Assembly: GCA_015680685.1 (NCBI GenBank)
Contig: MNCI01028925.1
Coordinates: 45,733-109,732, forward strand
Length of the DNA: 64,000 bases
Origin: Gnetum montanum
Lineage: Eukaryota; Streptophyta; Gnetopsida; Gnetales; Gnetaceae
Direction: 5' to 3'
In this document: positions 1 through 12,764 of the stretch, piece after piece
How positions within the stretch are numbered: the first letter of the stretch is position 1
Layout of the letters: every line of letters begins with the position of its first letter
Program-made: the position numbers and the translations under genes
Notes under the pieces: generated by a model
Told to the model about the DNA's origin: nothing
Databases searched by the model: none
Seen by the model: only the letters and a program-made list of their open reading frames with translations

Positions 1-811
1 TTATCATGTTGATTAAAAAGTACAATATCATCATCTAACTCTAAGAGTTTCCTAAAGACTAGAGAGTAGAAAGTAACATAAGTATATATGTATGGATTTA
101 TATTAGGTAGAGAATAGCCTATTTCATTTAAGATTTATTCTATTTTATATTCTTCAAAATCAAGGTAAACAACTCCAATAAAGTTTACATTTTTATAGGT
201 TGATATGACATTAGGTTCTTTTTGATTTATGGAAACATGATGATGGAAATGTTTTCTAGGAATTATCATGTGTACAAACTATCCCTTACTTAGAAGGAGT
301 TCTAAAAAGTTATATTTAAAGATGCCTTCAAACTAAGTGCCAAAGGTACATGATAGAAGCATGTTGTAGGTCAGCTTCATATTTATTATTATGCTTTCTA
401 TGTGACACATAAAATTTGGGTATTTTTTGAAACAAATTTGGAAATCCTTGAGTAATTCTACTACATGAACATTTGATCCATCAAGTTGGATAACATTTCT
501 TTTTTCTGAAATCCTTTAAGTTTCTAAAGTTTTACAAACTTTTAGGGGCATTATATTAACTATGATTCTTAAATCCATCAAAAAAATATGGACATTTTTC
601 TCACATATAGCTATAACTTGTCTTTCATGTATTGAAATCTTAGCTTTTTTGTTAACTAATCAATGTATATCTTCTTTTTCCTTTTTAAGTTGTAAAAGCT
701 CATACATGGATATCTTTGATTTAACTCTTGAGATCCTCTGTAAGATCATAGATTTTTGTTTTACTTCTAGCCTCAAGTTGATCTTGGTTGGGAAGATTAT
801 GATTTTTTAAT
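1..811 (-). pseudogene. decayed coding-like tract, Lys/Glu-rich, unassigned
   Basis: Read on the minus strand this stretch yields fragments rich in Lys, Glu, Ile and Leu, interrupted by many stops, with the character of a coiled-coil protein (for example a segment reading ELLQLKKEKEDIH near 690). It ends where the LTR of element O begins. The style resembles the coiled-coil-like remnant at 41,009-42,300, but I could not align the two by eye. It may be part of an older retrotransposon extra gene. No function is assigned and the call is weak. Confidence 0.2.
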
Positions 812-1647
812 TGATGAGTCATGAATAAGACTAGCTACATTGATGCACATGCATCAATGCAGCTCAGTCAATGCATGGTTGCTGCCTCAAGTAGTGCCTA
901 TATAAATGCACTCACCACTCATACATATGACACTTGTAATTATAGCATAGCTAAGTTCTTATAGTTTCTCCTATTCAAAGTTAGATTATTTTTGCTCTGA
1001 ATGCCCACAGTGTGAATTTAAGAGATTGTATGATGTTTTCATTAGCATGAATGGTAATAAAGTTGAGATTTCCTACATTCATTGTAGCACATAGGCTAGT
1101 TTATCCTTTGCATTCAACAATTTACTTTTCATGCAATTTATATTTATGGATTTAAATAATTAATGTAATTAATGGTAAATACATGAGTTTGACCACATTG
1201 AGCATAATGTATTGCACTTGGTAATCCCAGTAGTGGATATTTGTTACACCCTGTAATAGCCACTTGGTAACCTAGTAATGTTAATAGTAGTTTAGGATGT
1301 CTATGGCAAGTGGGAGTAGATACGCCATGTTAGGATAATTAGTGACTAGAGTAATTGGTTAGTAATATAATTAATCATTGAACCTTTATTTAAATAATCT
1401 AGCTATAGGAAGAAAAATATAAAATCAATTAATTATAAAAATACATATCACATGTTTTAATCACACGTAACCAAATGTACAGTTAAACAAAAGTGTAGAT
1501 TAAGAAGACAATAATCTTGCAACCACATGATTCACTATTTAGGACTATAGGAAAAATTAGGAGACTAAGTCTATGGAATTTAATTGAATCGTTAGTGAAC
1601 TATTGTGATTTGTATGGTTGGATATAGGGAATACCCACTACTCATTT
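812..1647 (+). repeat. 5' LTR of element O
   Basis: Begins TGATGAG and ends near CTCATTT, matching the TGATGAG...CTCATCA ends of element E. A TATA-like CCTATATAAATG lies near 897-908. Aligned blocks shared with E's LTR include the GGTAATCCCAGTA stretch near 1221 and the GGCAAGTGGGAG stretch near 1304. U3 carries a perfect 9-bp palindrome (ATTGATGCA, two bases, TGCATCAAT) at 839-858. The matching 3' LTR is absent, so no age can be read from it. Confidence 0.8.
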
Positions 1648-1648
1648 T

Positions 1649-1666
1649 TGGCACCAATGTCAAGGA
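1649..1666 (+). other. primer-binding site remnant, element O
   Basis: TGGCACCAATGTCAAGGA, one base after the LTR end, in the same position as the better-preserved site of element E. It is a decayed match to the 3' end of tRNA-Asp, the primer used by Athila-type elements. Confidence 0.7.
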
Positions 1667-1819
1667 TTTCATTTAGCTAAGTACGTTGATTAGCAATAAA
1701 CTATGAATTTATATAAAGACATTGTAAAGATAAAAATAATTATGAATTAATCTTATCCAAAAGGAAAATAATTAAGAAATTAAAATATCAAATGCATACT
1801 AGTTATATCCATAACTAAC

Positions 1820-3790
1820 ATGGCTTCTTCTCACAGGAATGAATCCACACCATGTACATGAGAATCCAATCAATGACAAGATGGACCAAAGAAACCCCAA
1901 TAAATGAAAGTTCTCTATGCCCATTTGGATCCTTATAATCCAAATTTCACTTTCATCTACCATTAAGATGAATAGCTGCACTAGAGGCACATGAAAGGCA
2001 ACATTATTTTGCCTTCCAATTGATCTATTCTTGTCATGTTGATGGCTAATCTCATCAAATTAGGCATGACAACACTCAACCTAGAATATGAGGTCCTAGA
2101 CCACACATATAGGAAATATTAGCCTACATATTTCTTTCTTAAGCAAGATTGACATATGGTAGCATGCTATGAGGCCTATAAGGGCAAAGGGGTTCCAACA
2201 CCATTGTTTCTACAAATGTAGAATCATTATTTCTTCTTAAGGTTATCCTAATATAAAAACTCCCCTCCTTTCATGAAGGATGATATCCATTAGCAATGGT
2301 TGTAGTTCACATTGGACAATAACCAAGAAGAAGGAAGAATAGGATCAAGAGCTTGATAGACATCAAGGAAGAGGTTCCATAGTCATTCCTCTAATAAAAA
2401 GAAAAAAGAAAAAGATATTGCAAGGGAATAGGAAAGGAACCCTAGGAGAAGGACTAGTAGCAATCATTCTTCTAGTCCTTCCTCTTCACCTTTTCATCCT
2501 CATTGTCATCAAACTTTGATAAGAGGAGCCATGACCAAGACAAACGAAGGAGTAGTTGGGATCAAGATGGAGATAAATGGAGATCCTACCAAGATGATCA
2601 AGACTAGGGGCATAGACAACTACAAGAGGAAGTAGAGCACCACCAAGAGCAAAGGAGTAGTAGGATTTATCATAGGAATTATGGTCATAAAAGGGGCCAC
2701 TGTGAACAAAACGATTTTGATGAGCCTCTTTTGACTACTAGAAACATGCTAAATATTTTAGAGGTAGTGAGAATTCCCATAAGGCATCAAAAAGATAGTA
2801 GGATTAAGAGGCTAGGTATGAATAATATCCCTAGGTTTGAATGGGGATATAATGTAGATCCAAAAAATAATCTACAAGTTTTTCATGATCCATATACCTT
2901 GTAAAATATACAAAATGAATGGCAAAAGCTTAAATTATTTCCAAGGATAGTCATCAAAGAAGTAGAGAGCTAGTATTGGTCCTTGGAATCATAATCTATT
3001 CTTGATGGAGTACCATGTTGGAAATCTTCAACGAAAAATATCAAATATACTCTAGAGTGTCCAACTTGTGAAGGTAGATCCAAGGATGGAAACATGGAAA
3101 TCATAACTCCTTGGATGTAGCCTTGCATAGGTACTACTTTGTATTACACTAATGCTTAGGCCATGGATAGTCTCAATGGAAACAACTTTACCATATCATA
3201 AATGGACTTTGGAATAAGACAAGGGAAAACCTTGGGATTTATGTATAAGGAAGACTCTCTAAAATGTAGATCCATCAGATTTAAAGGTTGATAAAAAAGG
3301 TGGCTAAAGAAGAATGAGAGAAAACGAAACATGAGAGTGTAGAGGAGTATAATAGATACCACTCCATTCATAAAAGGGAGGCGTGTTTCTATGATTTAGA
3401 GAAGGAAGCACCTCTTAATGAAGTAGTGTAGAGAAAGACATTGTCAATACAAAAATCTATCAATGAAATATTAGCTAAGGTTCATAAAATATGAGACTCA
3501 TTGGACAAGAAGTTTTAAAAAACTCTTAAAATTGTAGAAGAAAGAGTGGAGTAGGGAAGTAGTTCTCAACATAGAAGAAAAATATATGATATAGAAAAGA
3601 GTTACCATCAGCAAGAGGGTAAAGTTGTAATGGTTGAAGAAGTTGTAGATTCTAAAATTGATGATGATGGATGCAATATCAACCAATGTGAACATCCTAA
3701 GGGATGTTATCTAGTGCTATCACATTTGCATAAATCTAGGGTGCATACACTAAATCCTAAATTTGCAAAAAGGAAAACACCTAGATGGTT
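1820..3790 (+). pseudogene. gag: gag of element O
   Basis: The ATG at 1820 opens MASSHRN, matching the MSSSHK start region of element E's gag. Homology continues through the Ser/Arg-rich linker (about 2440-2640), the conserved core (IPRFEWGYN near 2829; PRIVIKEVES near 2941) and a short Cys/His motif near 3670 followed by HPKGC. The frame is broken by dozens of stops and several shifts. The protein would form the particle that packages element RNA. In the Cys/His motif the spacing (C-x4-C-x-H-x3-C) has drifted from the C-x2-C-x3-H-x3-C form in elements E and D. Confidence 0.75.
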
Positions 3791-4299
3791 GCCTTAACCA
3801 CAAGGAAGCTATAGGCAATAGTTACATCAAATAATAGATTATCCAAGTGGAGCACCTCCTCAACCTCAAGAGTAATACCACTAATGGCAAAATCCATAGT
3901 TGTGGGTGATGCCATCACCATAGCTATAGTGTCCTTATAGGTAATCAAACCCTTATGGATATTATGTTTAATAGTCTATATTTCCTCATGGCTCATCTAG
4001 TCACACGTCCTTCTCTCATGAGTACTATTCTCTAGAATATTATAGAACACATTCTCCAAGAAGTGAGTCTCCTTTTCCTTTTTCTCTTCCTTATTCCTCA
4101 ATAGCCTCTGCACTATCAACCATCACATTTTTGCACATGCTCCACCTATGCAGGGAGAAATTCCATCATAGTCATAACATTGAAACACCACAAGGGCAGT
4201 AAACTTACAACCAGATATTCATCCAAGTGGTTCTAAAAAAAAACCTTACAAGAGGGCATTGTTTAAAACAAAAAATCCTACAAAAATCTCATAGACACC

Positions 4300-5598
4300 T
4301 ATGGCTATTAACCTTACCTCATCTACCTTTGAAAGTACTTTCAAGTATCCTTCAAATGGAAAGTCCTTCAATGTCCATACTATCATGTTGACCCATGTAG
4401 TCACCAATTGGATAAAGGCTAGCTACCTTTCTAGGAAGTGATTTGAACCTATAAGTCCCCTTATCTATTTATAGATTACAATAAATGATCCATGTAAGGC
4501 TCTATTGAATTTATGCTTTGGGGTGAACTTAATCTCACAACAAATATAAAAGACATGGAACCTACCTCCTCTTAAAAAGAGTAATATCAAACTAGAGCTT
4601 ACAGATTAATCCATCAGTATGTCCTTGAGGCTAGTGAAGAACATCATGACCACTATCTATGGATAGTCCTATCCCATAAATTTCCTTGTAATCCATGTGA
4701 GTAAATGTAAGGGAGACTTACCTCTCATTATCGAAAGGGCTCGGCTAAGTACCATGGATGCTAAGATGGGGATTAGAGACCTTTGCTTGGAAATCTCTAA
4801 GGAAAATAAATTTGACAAAATGAAGAAGAACTGAGTTTTGTGCATTGCATACAATGATACAAGGTGAAATTACATTTAGAGAATATGGATAGGTAAAAGG
4901 TACATCTATCCAAGAATGCAACTGGTATGCTAAAATAGTAATCATTCAAAAGTGTCTGTATGCAAAAAAATGGGAAGGTACCCAGTGGTTGATATCAAAA
5001 TATTAAGCTAAATCCACAATATACATGGAACCATTAGAGAGCCTCAAAAGTTCCTACATCAAGAATATGAATGAAATGGAGAATCTCCCTAGTCAATTCT
5101 CACACATGCATAATGAAATGAATTGAAAAGAGTTGGAAATCCCATATCACTTCAAGCAGGAGACTCTCAAAGTGAAAACTTTACCAACACCTCTAGAATA
5201 TGCTTTTCATAACAATGGCAAGCTAGTAATCATTAATGCTAACCTTTCTTAGGATTAGAAAAGAAAGCTACTAAAGGTGATCAACAAATAACCAATAGCC
5301 TTTTCTTGGTCACACCACAAGCTAACATGGATAGATTCATGAATATGCTAGCACTATGTCTACATGGACTCTTCCATCAAGCCAAAGAGGTAACCACAAA
5401 GGAAGTTGAATCCAAAACTTAAGCAAGTTATCAAGGAAGAAGTAGATCAACTTCTTAAGGCCAAGTTCATATATCCAATTGTGAATAGTGAATGGGTTAG
5501 TCCACTCATGATTATACCCAAGAAAGGAGGGAAGTGGAGAGTCTACATAGATTTCTAGTTGTTGAACATGATAACCTTCAAAGATCATATTTTGTTGC
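4300..5598 (+). pseudogene. pol: protease and start of reverse transcriptase, element O
   Basis: Protease-like sequence lies near 4495-4960: LLNLCFGVNLISQQ stands where element E has LLDSGSGVNLISQE, so the catalytic Asp is already Asn. The aspartic-protease strand with SYPINFLVIHV follows. RT starts with LKQVIKEEVDQLLKAKFIYPIV near 5417 (split here into two pieces: LKQVIKEEVDQLL and KAKFIYPIV) and ends at LLNMITFKDHI, where element E is inserted. The continuation is at 15,619. Multiple stops show that no product is made. Confidence 0.75.
5594..5598 (+). repeat. target-site duplication, left copy (GTTGC)
   Basis: GTTGC immediately precedes the TGATGAG start of element E and is repeated at 15,614-15,618 directly after its CTCATCA end. 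A 5-bp duplication is what Ty3/gypsy integrases generate. Confidence 0.92.
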
Positions 5599-6451
5599 TG
5601 ATGAGACGTGATATCGCATTGTCCACTACGATATCGCCTACGCGATATCGCAGTGCATCATCATATCTATAAATAAGAGGCAGCTCTCCCTCATTTCCTC
5701 ATCCTAGGCTAGAAGTAGGAAAACTCTGGCAGATTGATCACTCTAGAGATAGAATATTTTCCATGTGCCGGCAGTAGGAGTCCTAAAGTGAATGAATCTT
5801 TATTTGAGCAACATTATACCTGAACACAAGTTGTGTACGGCAATAAAGACGAACTTCCTAGATAAACCTTGTAGTGCATGGAATAGGATTTTATTTAATG
5901 TTATTTATTACTTTCTCTCTTAGTAATGTGGAATGAGTATGACTTGATTATGAGCATTTAAGGATGTGTACGGATAATCAAGGAATTAGCTCCTCATCGC
6001 ACTTAGGCTAACTTAGCTTTCTCAACCCTTTCCTCCTAGTTAAGTGCCTCAGTATGATCACTTCGAGCACGTGCGTTATGCGTGGTAATCCCAATAACAA
6101 TTAGCATTTGGTAGCCACAATTGCATCAGTTCAGGGTGTGTATGGTAAGTGGGGGTCGATGCTGACGCCAGGTAATTTAGACTTAGTTCATTAGTTAGAA
6201 TTAGTAATTAGTTTCTCAACACTTCACCTCAATATCATAGGAGATAAAACATAGAAACTATAAAAATCATATACCTTGGACTTACTTAACCATACACTGT
6301 GACAATTACAAGTAAGTCTAGGAAGATAACAAATGATTAACCCTAAGTATTCCATGGGGCTTGTAGGCACTTAGTCTACGGAGTTCGATAGGATCGCGTG
6401 TGCTACACTCGTTTCGTATGGTTGAGTGTAGGGGTACCTCACCACTCATCA
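5599..6451 (+). repeat. 5' LTR of element E
   Basis: 853 bp, TGATGAG to CTCATCA. Near the start are three GATATC palindromes in CG-rich context (5610, 5630, 5644), just before a TATA box (TCTATAAATA, 5666-5675). The rest aligns throughout with 14,697-15,613. It is 64 bp shorter than its partner, and the difference lies in the palindrome array. Confidence 0.93.
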
Positions 6452-6452
6452 T

Positions 6453-6470
6453 TGGCGCCATTGCCGGGGA
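6453..6470 (+). other. primer-binding site, tRNA-Asp type
   Basis: TGGCGCCATTGCCGGGGA, one base after the LTR. It differs at one position from the complement of the plant tRNA-Asp 3' end, the usual primer of Athila elements. This site would start minus-strand DNA synthesis. Confidence 0.88.
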
Positions 6471-6564
6471 CTAAGTGTTTGTGCACTGAATAGAACATAG
6501 GATATCACTCACATCGTTGGGAGCCTAAATGAACCTTCGGGTTAATTAAAAGAAATATTATATA

Positions 6565-8500
6565 ATGGCAAATAGCACACCAATAACAATGTCTTCTTCT
6601 CACAAGAGCACATCACCTAGGGACAATACAAAGAACAGTTGTCAATCAAAAACACATAACCTAAATCCGCCAGTTCCTCAACAATATAGGGTGGAATATA
6701 CTCATCCTGATGAGTATATTTCCAATTTTACTTTTATCTTCCATCAAGATGAATAGATGCATTGAAGGGATCTATATGGTAACATAGTGTTAACCCCAAA
6801 TCGGGCAGTCCCTAACTTGCTTCTCCATGCTTTGGCACAAATCGGCATGACAGAATTTTATGTTGAATACGTTATGGGTGATTTTGACATGAGGGATTAC
6901 CATCCCATAGCTTTACAACGTATGAGGGACTCAAGGCAGGAGAGCCAACATACACTATTGAAGGGCAAAGGCCCGCACCTCCTTAGCAAAATAGGAGATG
7001 AGGAACCCATTATGATGGGTTCTCTAACAAATGACGTTCCCCCTCCTAACGATGGTGAGGAGGTGGGGTATTAGAACCTATGCTCAATGATACATAACAC
7101 TATTTCTAAACCCTGTGAACACCAACTATTCAAAGAGGGAACAACAACTCATAATAAGGATGGACACTTAGATCGTCATCACGATCGGGGCCATAGCAGC
7201 CGAAGAGAAGGTAGGAAGCATCGTCATGGTGATGGTTCTCCTTCCTCTTCTCCTTCATCTCATCACTCACCCTCTCCTTCCACCTCTGGGTGCAATCATA
7301 AAGAGCATAACAGTGAGGATAGAGGTAGGAAAAATGAGAGACCTCGACGAGAGAGTCGAGAGAGAGGATAAGGGCATGAATGAAGGGAAAGTAGGGAACA
7401 ACGAAGACATCACAGGCATCATGAGGGAGATGATCATGATGAACCCCTACTTGCCACCTAAAGTATGCTTGACATAACGGAGGCAGTAAGAATTCCAGCA
7501 AGGCATTTAAAAGATAGTCGGATCAAATGCTTAGAAATGAACAATATCCCACGTTTTGAAGGGGGATACAACACTGATCTGTAGCATCATTTATAGGCAT
7601 TCCACAATGCCTATGCCTTGCAAAATATAGAAAATGAGTGGCAAAAACTTAAGTTATTTTCCAGGACACTCACTAAGGAAGCAGAGAGTTGGTACCGTTC
7701 GTTAGAACCAGAAACCATCAAGAGGTGAAGTACAATGCTAAAACTCTTCAACGATAAGTATCAAACACACTCTAGAGTGTCTAAATTGTGTAAGTAGATC
7801 CAAGGATGGAAGCAAGGTAATCACAAACCCTTGGATGCTACCATGGTCAACTACTACACATTGTTACATTGTTGCCCGAGCCATGGATACGCTCAGCAGG
7901 ATCAAATTCACCACATCGTAGATGGGCTAAGGCATGAAACTAGAAGAACCTTTGGGACTTATGCCCAAGGGAGATTATCAAAACTTAGAGCCCATGAAGT
8001 ACATCACTTATGGAACAAGTAGCAAAAGAAGAAGGTGAGCTACGAAAGAGAGAAAGTGCAGAAGAATACAACCATGATCCCTCGCTTCGAAAGAAGGGAG
8101 TGAAATTTTGTAATGAAGAGGATGAGTCACCTCTTGAAGAGTTGGTGAATAGAAAAACCTTGCCGATTTAAAAATTAACAATAGAAGTATCGGCTAAGAT
8201 GGATCAATTGTGGGATTCCTTAGACTCCAAACTTGAAAGTGTCTTGAAAATCGTAGAAGAGTCTAAGGAGGAACAAAGTAGTGACAAAGATAAGACAAAG
8301 AAAAGAAATTTAGGCCCTGCACATAACAAAGGTAAGGGAAAAATTACAATATCTGATGAAGTTGTGGAATCAGACATAGACGATGATAGTGGATGTGAGA
8401 TCTGCTACTATGACCATCCTAAGGGATGTTGTCCAATCATCTCACATCTACAAGAGTCTAGGGTGTATGCACTTAACCCTAGACTCAACAAACGGTAGAC
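6565..8500 (+). pseudogene. gag: gag of element E
   Basis: The start is the ATG at 6565 (MANSTPITMSSSHK), followed by PQQYRVEYTHPDEY, a Ser/His/Arg-rich linker (7150-7370), then the capsid-like core: EWQKLKLFSRTLTKEAESWY (about 7636), LLHCCPSHGYAQQDQ (7861) and an acidic tail. A compact Cys/His motif CEICYYDHPKGC lies at 8395-8430. Its spacing (C-x2-C-x3-H-x3-C) is one residue shorter in both later gaps than the standard retroviral zinc knuckle. At least two frame changes and several stops interrupt it. The product would be the structural particle protein. Confidence 0.85.
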
Positions 8501-8978
8501 ACCCTGTAGGTTACCTTATTCCCAAGGTAACCCAAGATAGTTCCACCAACCCTTAGCGTATTATCCAAGTGGAATTCCATCACAACCCATTGGATAACAT
8601 CAACAGTGAAAATACCCACAGTCATGGGGGATGCCACCACCGAAACAACAGTATCCTTGTCGATAGCCGATTCCTTGAAGTGACCCTATGGGTTACACAA
8701 TCCCACAATGTCACTACCCAGTTTGGGAATATCACCATACTTCCCCTCCAAGAAGGAACACCCCACATAAATACCATCCTCCGAATCCATCCGCACCTCT
8801 AACGCTAGTAGCTCCATGACCAACCGCCCCAACAACGCCAAGGGTATTTCCCACACAACCGCAACAACCTAATGTCACGAGGGCTTCCAATCCTAAATTC
8901 TTAGTTGGTCCTAATAGTTATACACTGAAATGACCTTTATTCAGAGCTAACAATCCAACTAAGCCCTCACCCTCACAA

Positions 8979-9540
8979 GTGGTTAAACACCTAAACACCA
9001 CCGTACCAAATAAGGTTTTGGGACCCACTTCAAACAAGAAATCCTACCCAATGCATATGGTTATGTTAACGCATACCGTAATCGATTGGATCAAGGTTGA
9101 CCACCTTCCCAAGAAATTATCTAATCCTGGGGTCCCCCTAGTTTATCTCCAAGTTGCTGGGAATGAACCCCATAAGGCTCTCCTCGACTCAGGTTCCGGA
9201 GTCAACTTAATCTCACAAGAACTGTATAAAACCTAGAACCTTCCTTCACTCAAAAAGAGCAATATTCGCTTAGAGATGGTTGACTAGTCCATCACTGTTC
9301 CTTTGGAATAGGTTGAGGACATTGTTACCACTGTGGGTGGTTGGTCATATCCAGCTAATTTCTTAGTGATCCAAATAAACAATGACAAAGGGGATTTCCC
9401 AATTATAATGGGAAGGGCATGGCTGAGTATAATTGATGCACACCTAGGAATCCACAATCTTTCCCTAGAAATATCCAAGAAAAATACTTTTTGAAAAATT
9501 GAGAGGAAGAGAGTTCCATGAATCGCATATAGTGACACAG
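8979..9540 (+). pseudogene. aspartic protease region of element E
   Basis: A frame from 8979 leads to KALLDSGSGVNLISQELY (about 9175-9230); the D-S-G triad is the expected protease active site. After a stop the fold continues with ITVPLE, VEDIVTTVGGWSYPANFLVI and a PIIMGRAWL strand near 9400. The enzyme would cut the Gag-Pol polyprotein. Two or more TAG stops split it. Confidence 0.8.
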
Positions 9541-10079
9541 GGTGTCATTGTGTGTAGAAATCATGGGTGATGCGATGTCTAACATTGCCTGCATGCAATT
9601 GGTGTGGACAGGATATTGACATACAAAAGTGCCTATATGTAGTATCCACACAATAAGAAAACACCCAGTGCTGATGGCTAACCAAGAGAGAAAATCAATG
9701 ACATGCATGGAACTAACTGAGGGGATAACTAGTACTTACGTTGAAAGCATGGATGCACTTGAGTAGGTTCGTGGCCAACTTCCAGCCCTTAACCTTGAAA
9801 ACATTAATTGGGAAAAGTTGGAGATTCCTGAGAAGTTTAAATAAGAGCCCCTAGATTTAAAACCGTTGCCCACTAGTTTGGAATACATGACCCTTAAAAA
9901 CAGAAAATCGGTAATCATCAATGCAAAGCTCGCATCCAAGAAAAAATAAATTTTGCTGAAGGTAATAAATAAGTGGTCAATAGCCTTTGCATGGTCATAC
10001 CCTGAACTAACTAGAATAGAGCCTAGGATATGCCAGCATAGGATTTACATGGACCCCTCCATGAAGCCTTGCAAACAAC

Positions 10080-12764
10080 TATAGAGGTGATTGAACCCAA
10101 AGTTAAAAAAAATAGTAAAAGAGGAGATAGAGCAACTTCTCAAGGCTGGGTTCATTTAGCCCATTGCTGATAGCAAATGGGTTAGTCCTCTTGTAATCGT
10201 ACAAAAAAAAGGATGTAAATGGAGGGCATGTATAGAGTTTAGGCTATTGAATATGGAAACATTCAAAGATCACTTCCCATTGCCATTTGTTGACCAAGTC
10301 TTAGACACTATAGTAGGGCATTGCTATTACAGTTTTCTAGATGGGTATAGTGGATACAACCAAATACAAATCTCACCAGAAGACCAAGCCAAAACAACGT
10401 TCACTAGTCCTTGGGGAATGTTTGCATACAAACAAATGCCTTTTGGCTTGTGCAATGCCCCTGCCACATTCCAAAGATTAGTTCTTAGCATATTTCAACA
10501 GAAAATATGTAACAAAGTAGAAGTCTTCATGGATGACTTCTCCACTTATGGGATGAGCTTTGATTAAGCCCTCGACTAGTTGGAGCAAGTATTGAAACGA
10601 TGTGTTGAAACCAACCTAAAGCTCAACTGGTAGAAGAGCCATTTGATGGTTCAAGAGGGCATCATACTGGGACATAAAATTTTACAATCAGGAATTGAGG
10701 TGGATCCAGAAAAAATTAAATTCATCCAAGGAATTACCTAAAAACCAGAAACTGTCAAAGACATTAGGTCATTCCTTGGACACACTAGCTACTATAGGAG
10801 ATTTATTGAGAACTTCTCCAAAATTTCCAAGCTGCTAGTGGAATTAACAAAAAAAGATGCACAATTTGAATGGACTAGGTAGTGTGAAAAGGCATTCCTA
10901 ACTCTCAAATAGAGGCTTGTAGAAAGTCTCATTCTACAAGCCCTTGATTGGTCCAGGCTATTCCATATCATGAACGACACATCTAATTACACCTTAGGAG
11001 CTGTACTGACACAATTAGATGAACAAAAATGACCTTATTACATCCACTATGCTAGTAAGAGTATCACCGATGCACAACTCAACTACATGACTATGGAAAA
11101 GGCATTAATGGCTGTAGTATTTGCACTAGACAAATTTAGGCACTATGTATTGGGCTACAAAGTATACATCCATACGGATCATAGTGCAATTAGGTTCCTT
11201 ATGAACAAGCCAATGGTTAGCCCACGTATCGTACGTTGTTTGGTAATTCTTTAGGAGTTCGATTTAACAATAGTAGACCACAAAGGCATCAAGAATGTAG
11301 TCGTAGAACACCTATCTTGGTTGCGTTGGGACAACAAAGAGGATGAATATGTTGTATCTGACCATTTTCCTGATGAAACCCTCTTTGTCGATGTAGTAAA
11401 TGATCAACCCACATAAATAAATTAGTATAGTAGCATTCTTACTTATCTCACTTCCCAACAAATATCACAAGGGTTGGACTTTAGGAAGAAAGAACAATTT
11501 CTTCACAAAACCAAGTACTTCATGGAAATCAAGGGACAACTCTAAAGTCTATCTTGATGGCTTGGTTCAATGGTGTGTGCCCGATCAGGATCAATTAAAA
11601 GTTCTCTAGGATGCTCATGAGGGCCCTTGTGGGGGTCATTATGCTGGGAGATGAACGGCTACCAAAGTCCTACTTGTAGGATATTATTGACCAACACTAT
11701 TTCAAGATGCCCATCCTTTTGCCCAATCCTATGAATGCTGCCAATGTGATGGTGGAATGACTACTAGGATGGAGGGTCCGCAACAATGGATTCAACCTTT
11801 GGAACCCTTTGATATCTAGGGAATAGATTTTATGGGGCCTATTACATTGATGTCCAACAAAAAGGCATATATCATCGTTGCTGTTGATTACTTAACCAAA
11901 TGGGCTGAAGAGGCAGCAGTAACAGACTGCAGATCATCTACGGCTACATGATTTGTACAACAACAAATCGTAAATAGGTTTGGTGTGCTACGTGCACTCA
12001 TCTCTGATAATGGAACATATTTTACGGGTGTAACCTTTTGCAAATTGATGCAATGGGTTAAGCATAAATTTACCACACCTTACCACCCCCAAGCTAATGG
12101 CCAATCTGAGGTTACTAATCAGGAGATTACCAGAATATTAACAAGAACGATTAGAAAATTTAGGCGAGACTGGAGCACAAAATTGAACAATGCTCTCTGG
12201 GCGTACCACTCCACTTGGAAGCTCCCTATAGGCTATTCTTCCTATGAGTTAGTGTATGGAAAACTATCAAAGCTCCCCATACAGAATGAGCTCTGTACAC
12301 TATCCATGGCTTGCAACCTCCACCTAGACCTCTACCTAGCATAAAAACAACAGTTGGCAACTCTGAACGTGCTAGATGAGAATAGATTGGTTGCACTATC
12401 ATCAAATGAGTTGCACAAAGCACATAGTAAATAGCGTCATGACTTAAGAGTTCAAAGGTTTAGGTACCAACTAGGAGACAAGGTCCTTTATTGGAATCCC
12501 ACGCATGTACCTTAGCGTACAAAATTTCAAACATTGTGGGAAGGACCCTATATTATTCATACAACCTTCCCCTCTAGAGCCATGATGATATACAAGCCTG
12601 ACAGCCCAGATAAAAGATTATTGGTTAATGTACAACAAACAAAACCTTTATGTGAACCCACAACAACTAGTACAAATTACACCTCCACTAGCGGGCAACC
12701 TCGCTCTCTATTTTGGATCTCTCCCTTGCAATTCAGTCATGGGGGAGATGGCCACCTATGTTGA
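10080..12764 (+). pseudogene. pol: pol (RT, RNase H, integrase) of element E
   Basis: RT: KEEIEQLLKAGFI (10,110), an open stretch 10,247-10,566 with LDGYSGYNQIQISPEDQA, MPFGLCNAPATFQ and the catalytic VFMDDFSTYG. RNase H: SFLGHTSYYRRFIENFSK (10,770), NYMTMEKALMAVVFALDKF (11,080) and YIHTDHSAIRF (11,166). Integrase: a zinc-binding region with GGHYAGR and CCQCDGG (11,630-11,750), then Asp in GIDFMGP, Asp in ISDNGTYFTG (12,004) and Glu in GQSEVTNQE (12,100), so the D-D-E triad is visible; WEGPYII near 12,540 is a C-terminal GPY-like motif. Catalytic residues survive, but about a dozen stops and shifts interrupt the frame. Confidence 0.92.

Noticed and set aside
7130-7501. 123-codon open frame on the minus strand
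   Set aside because: Opposite-strand shadow of the Ser/His/Arg-rich gag linker of element E; composition is explained by the gag codons.
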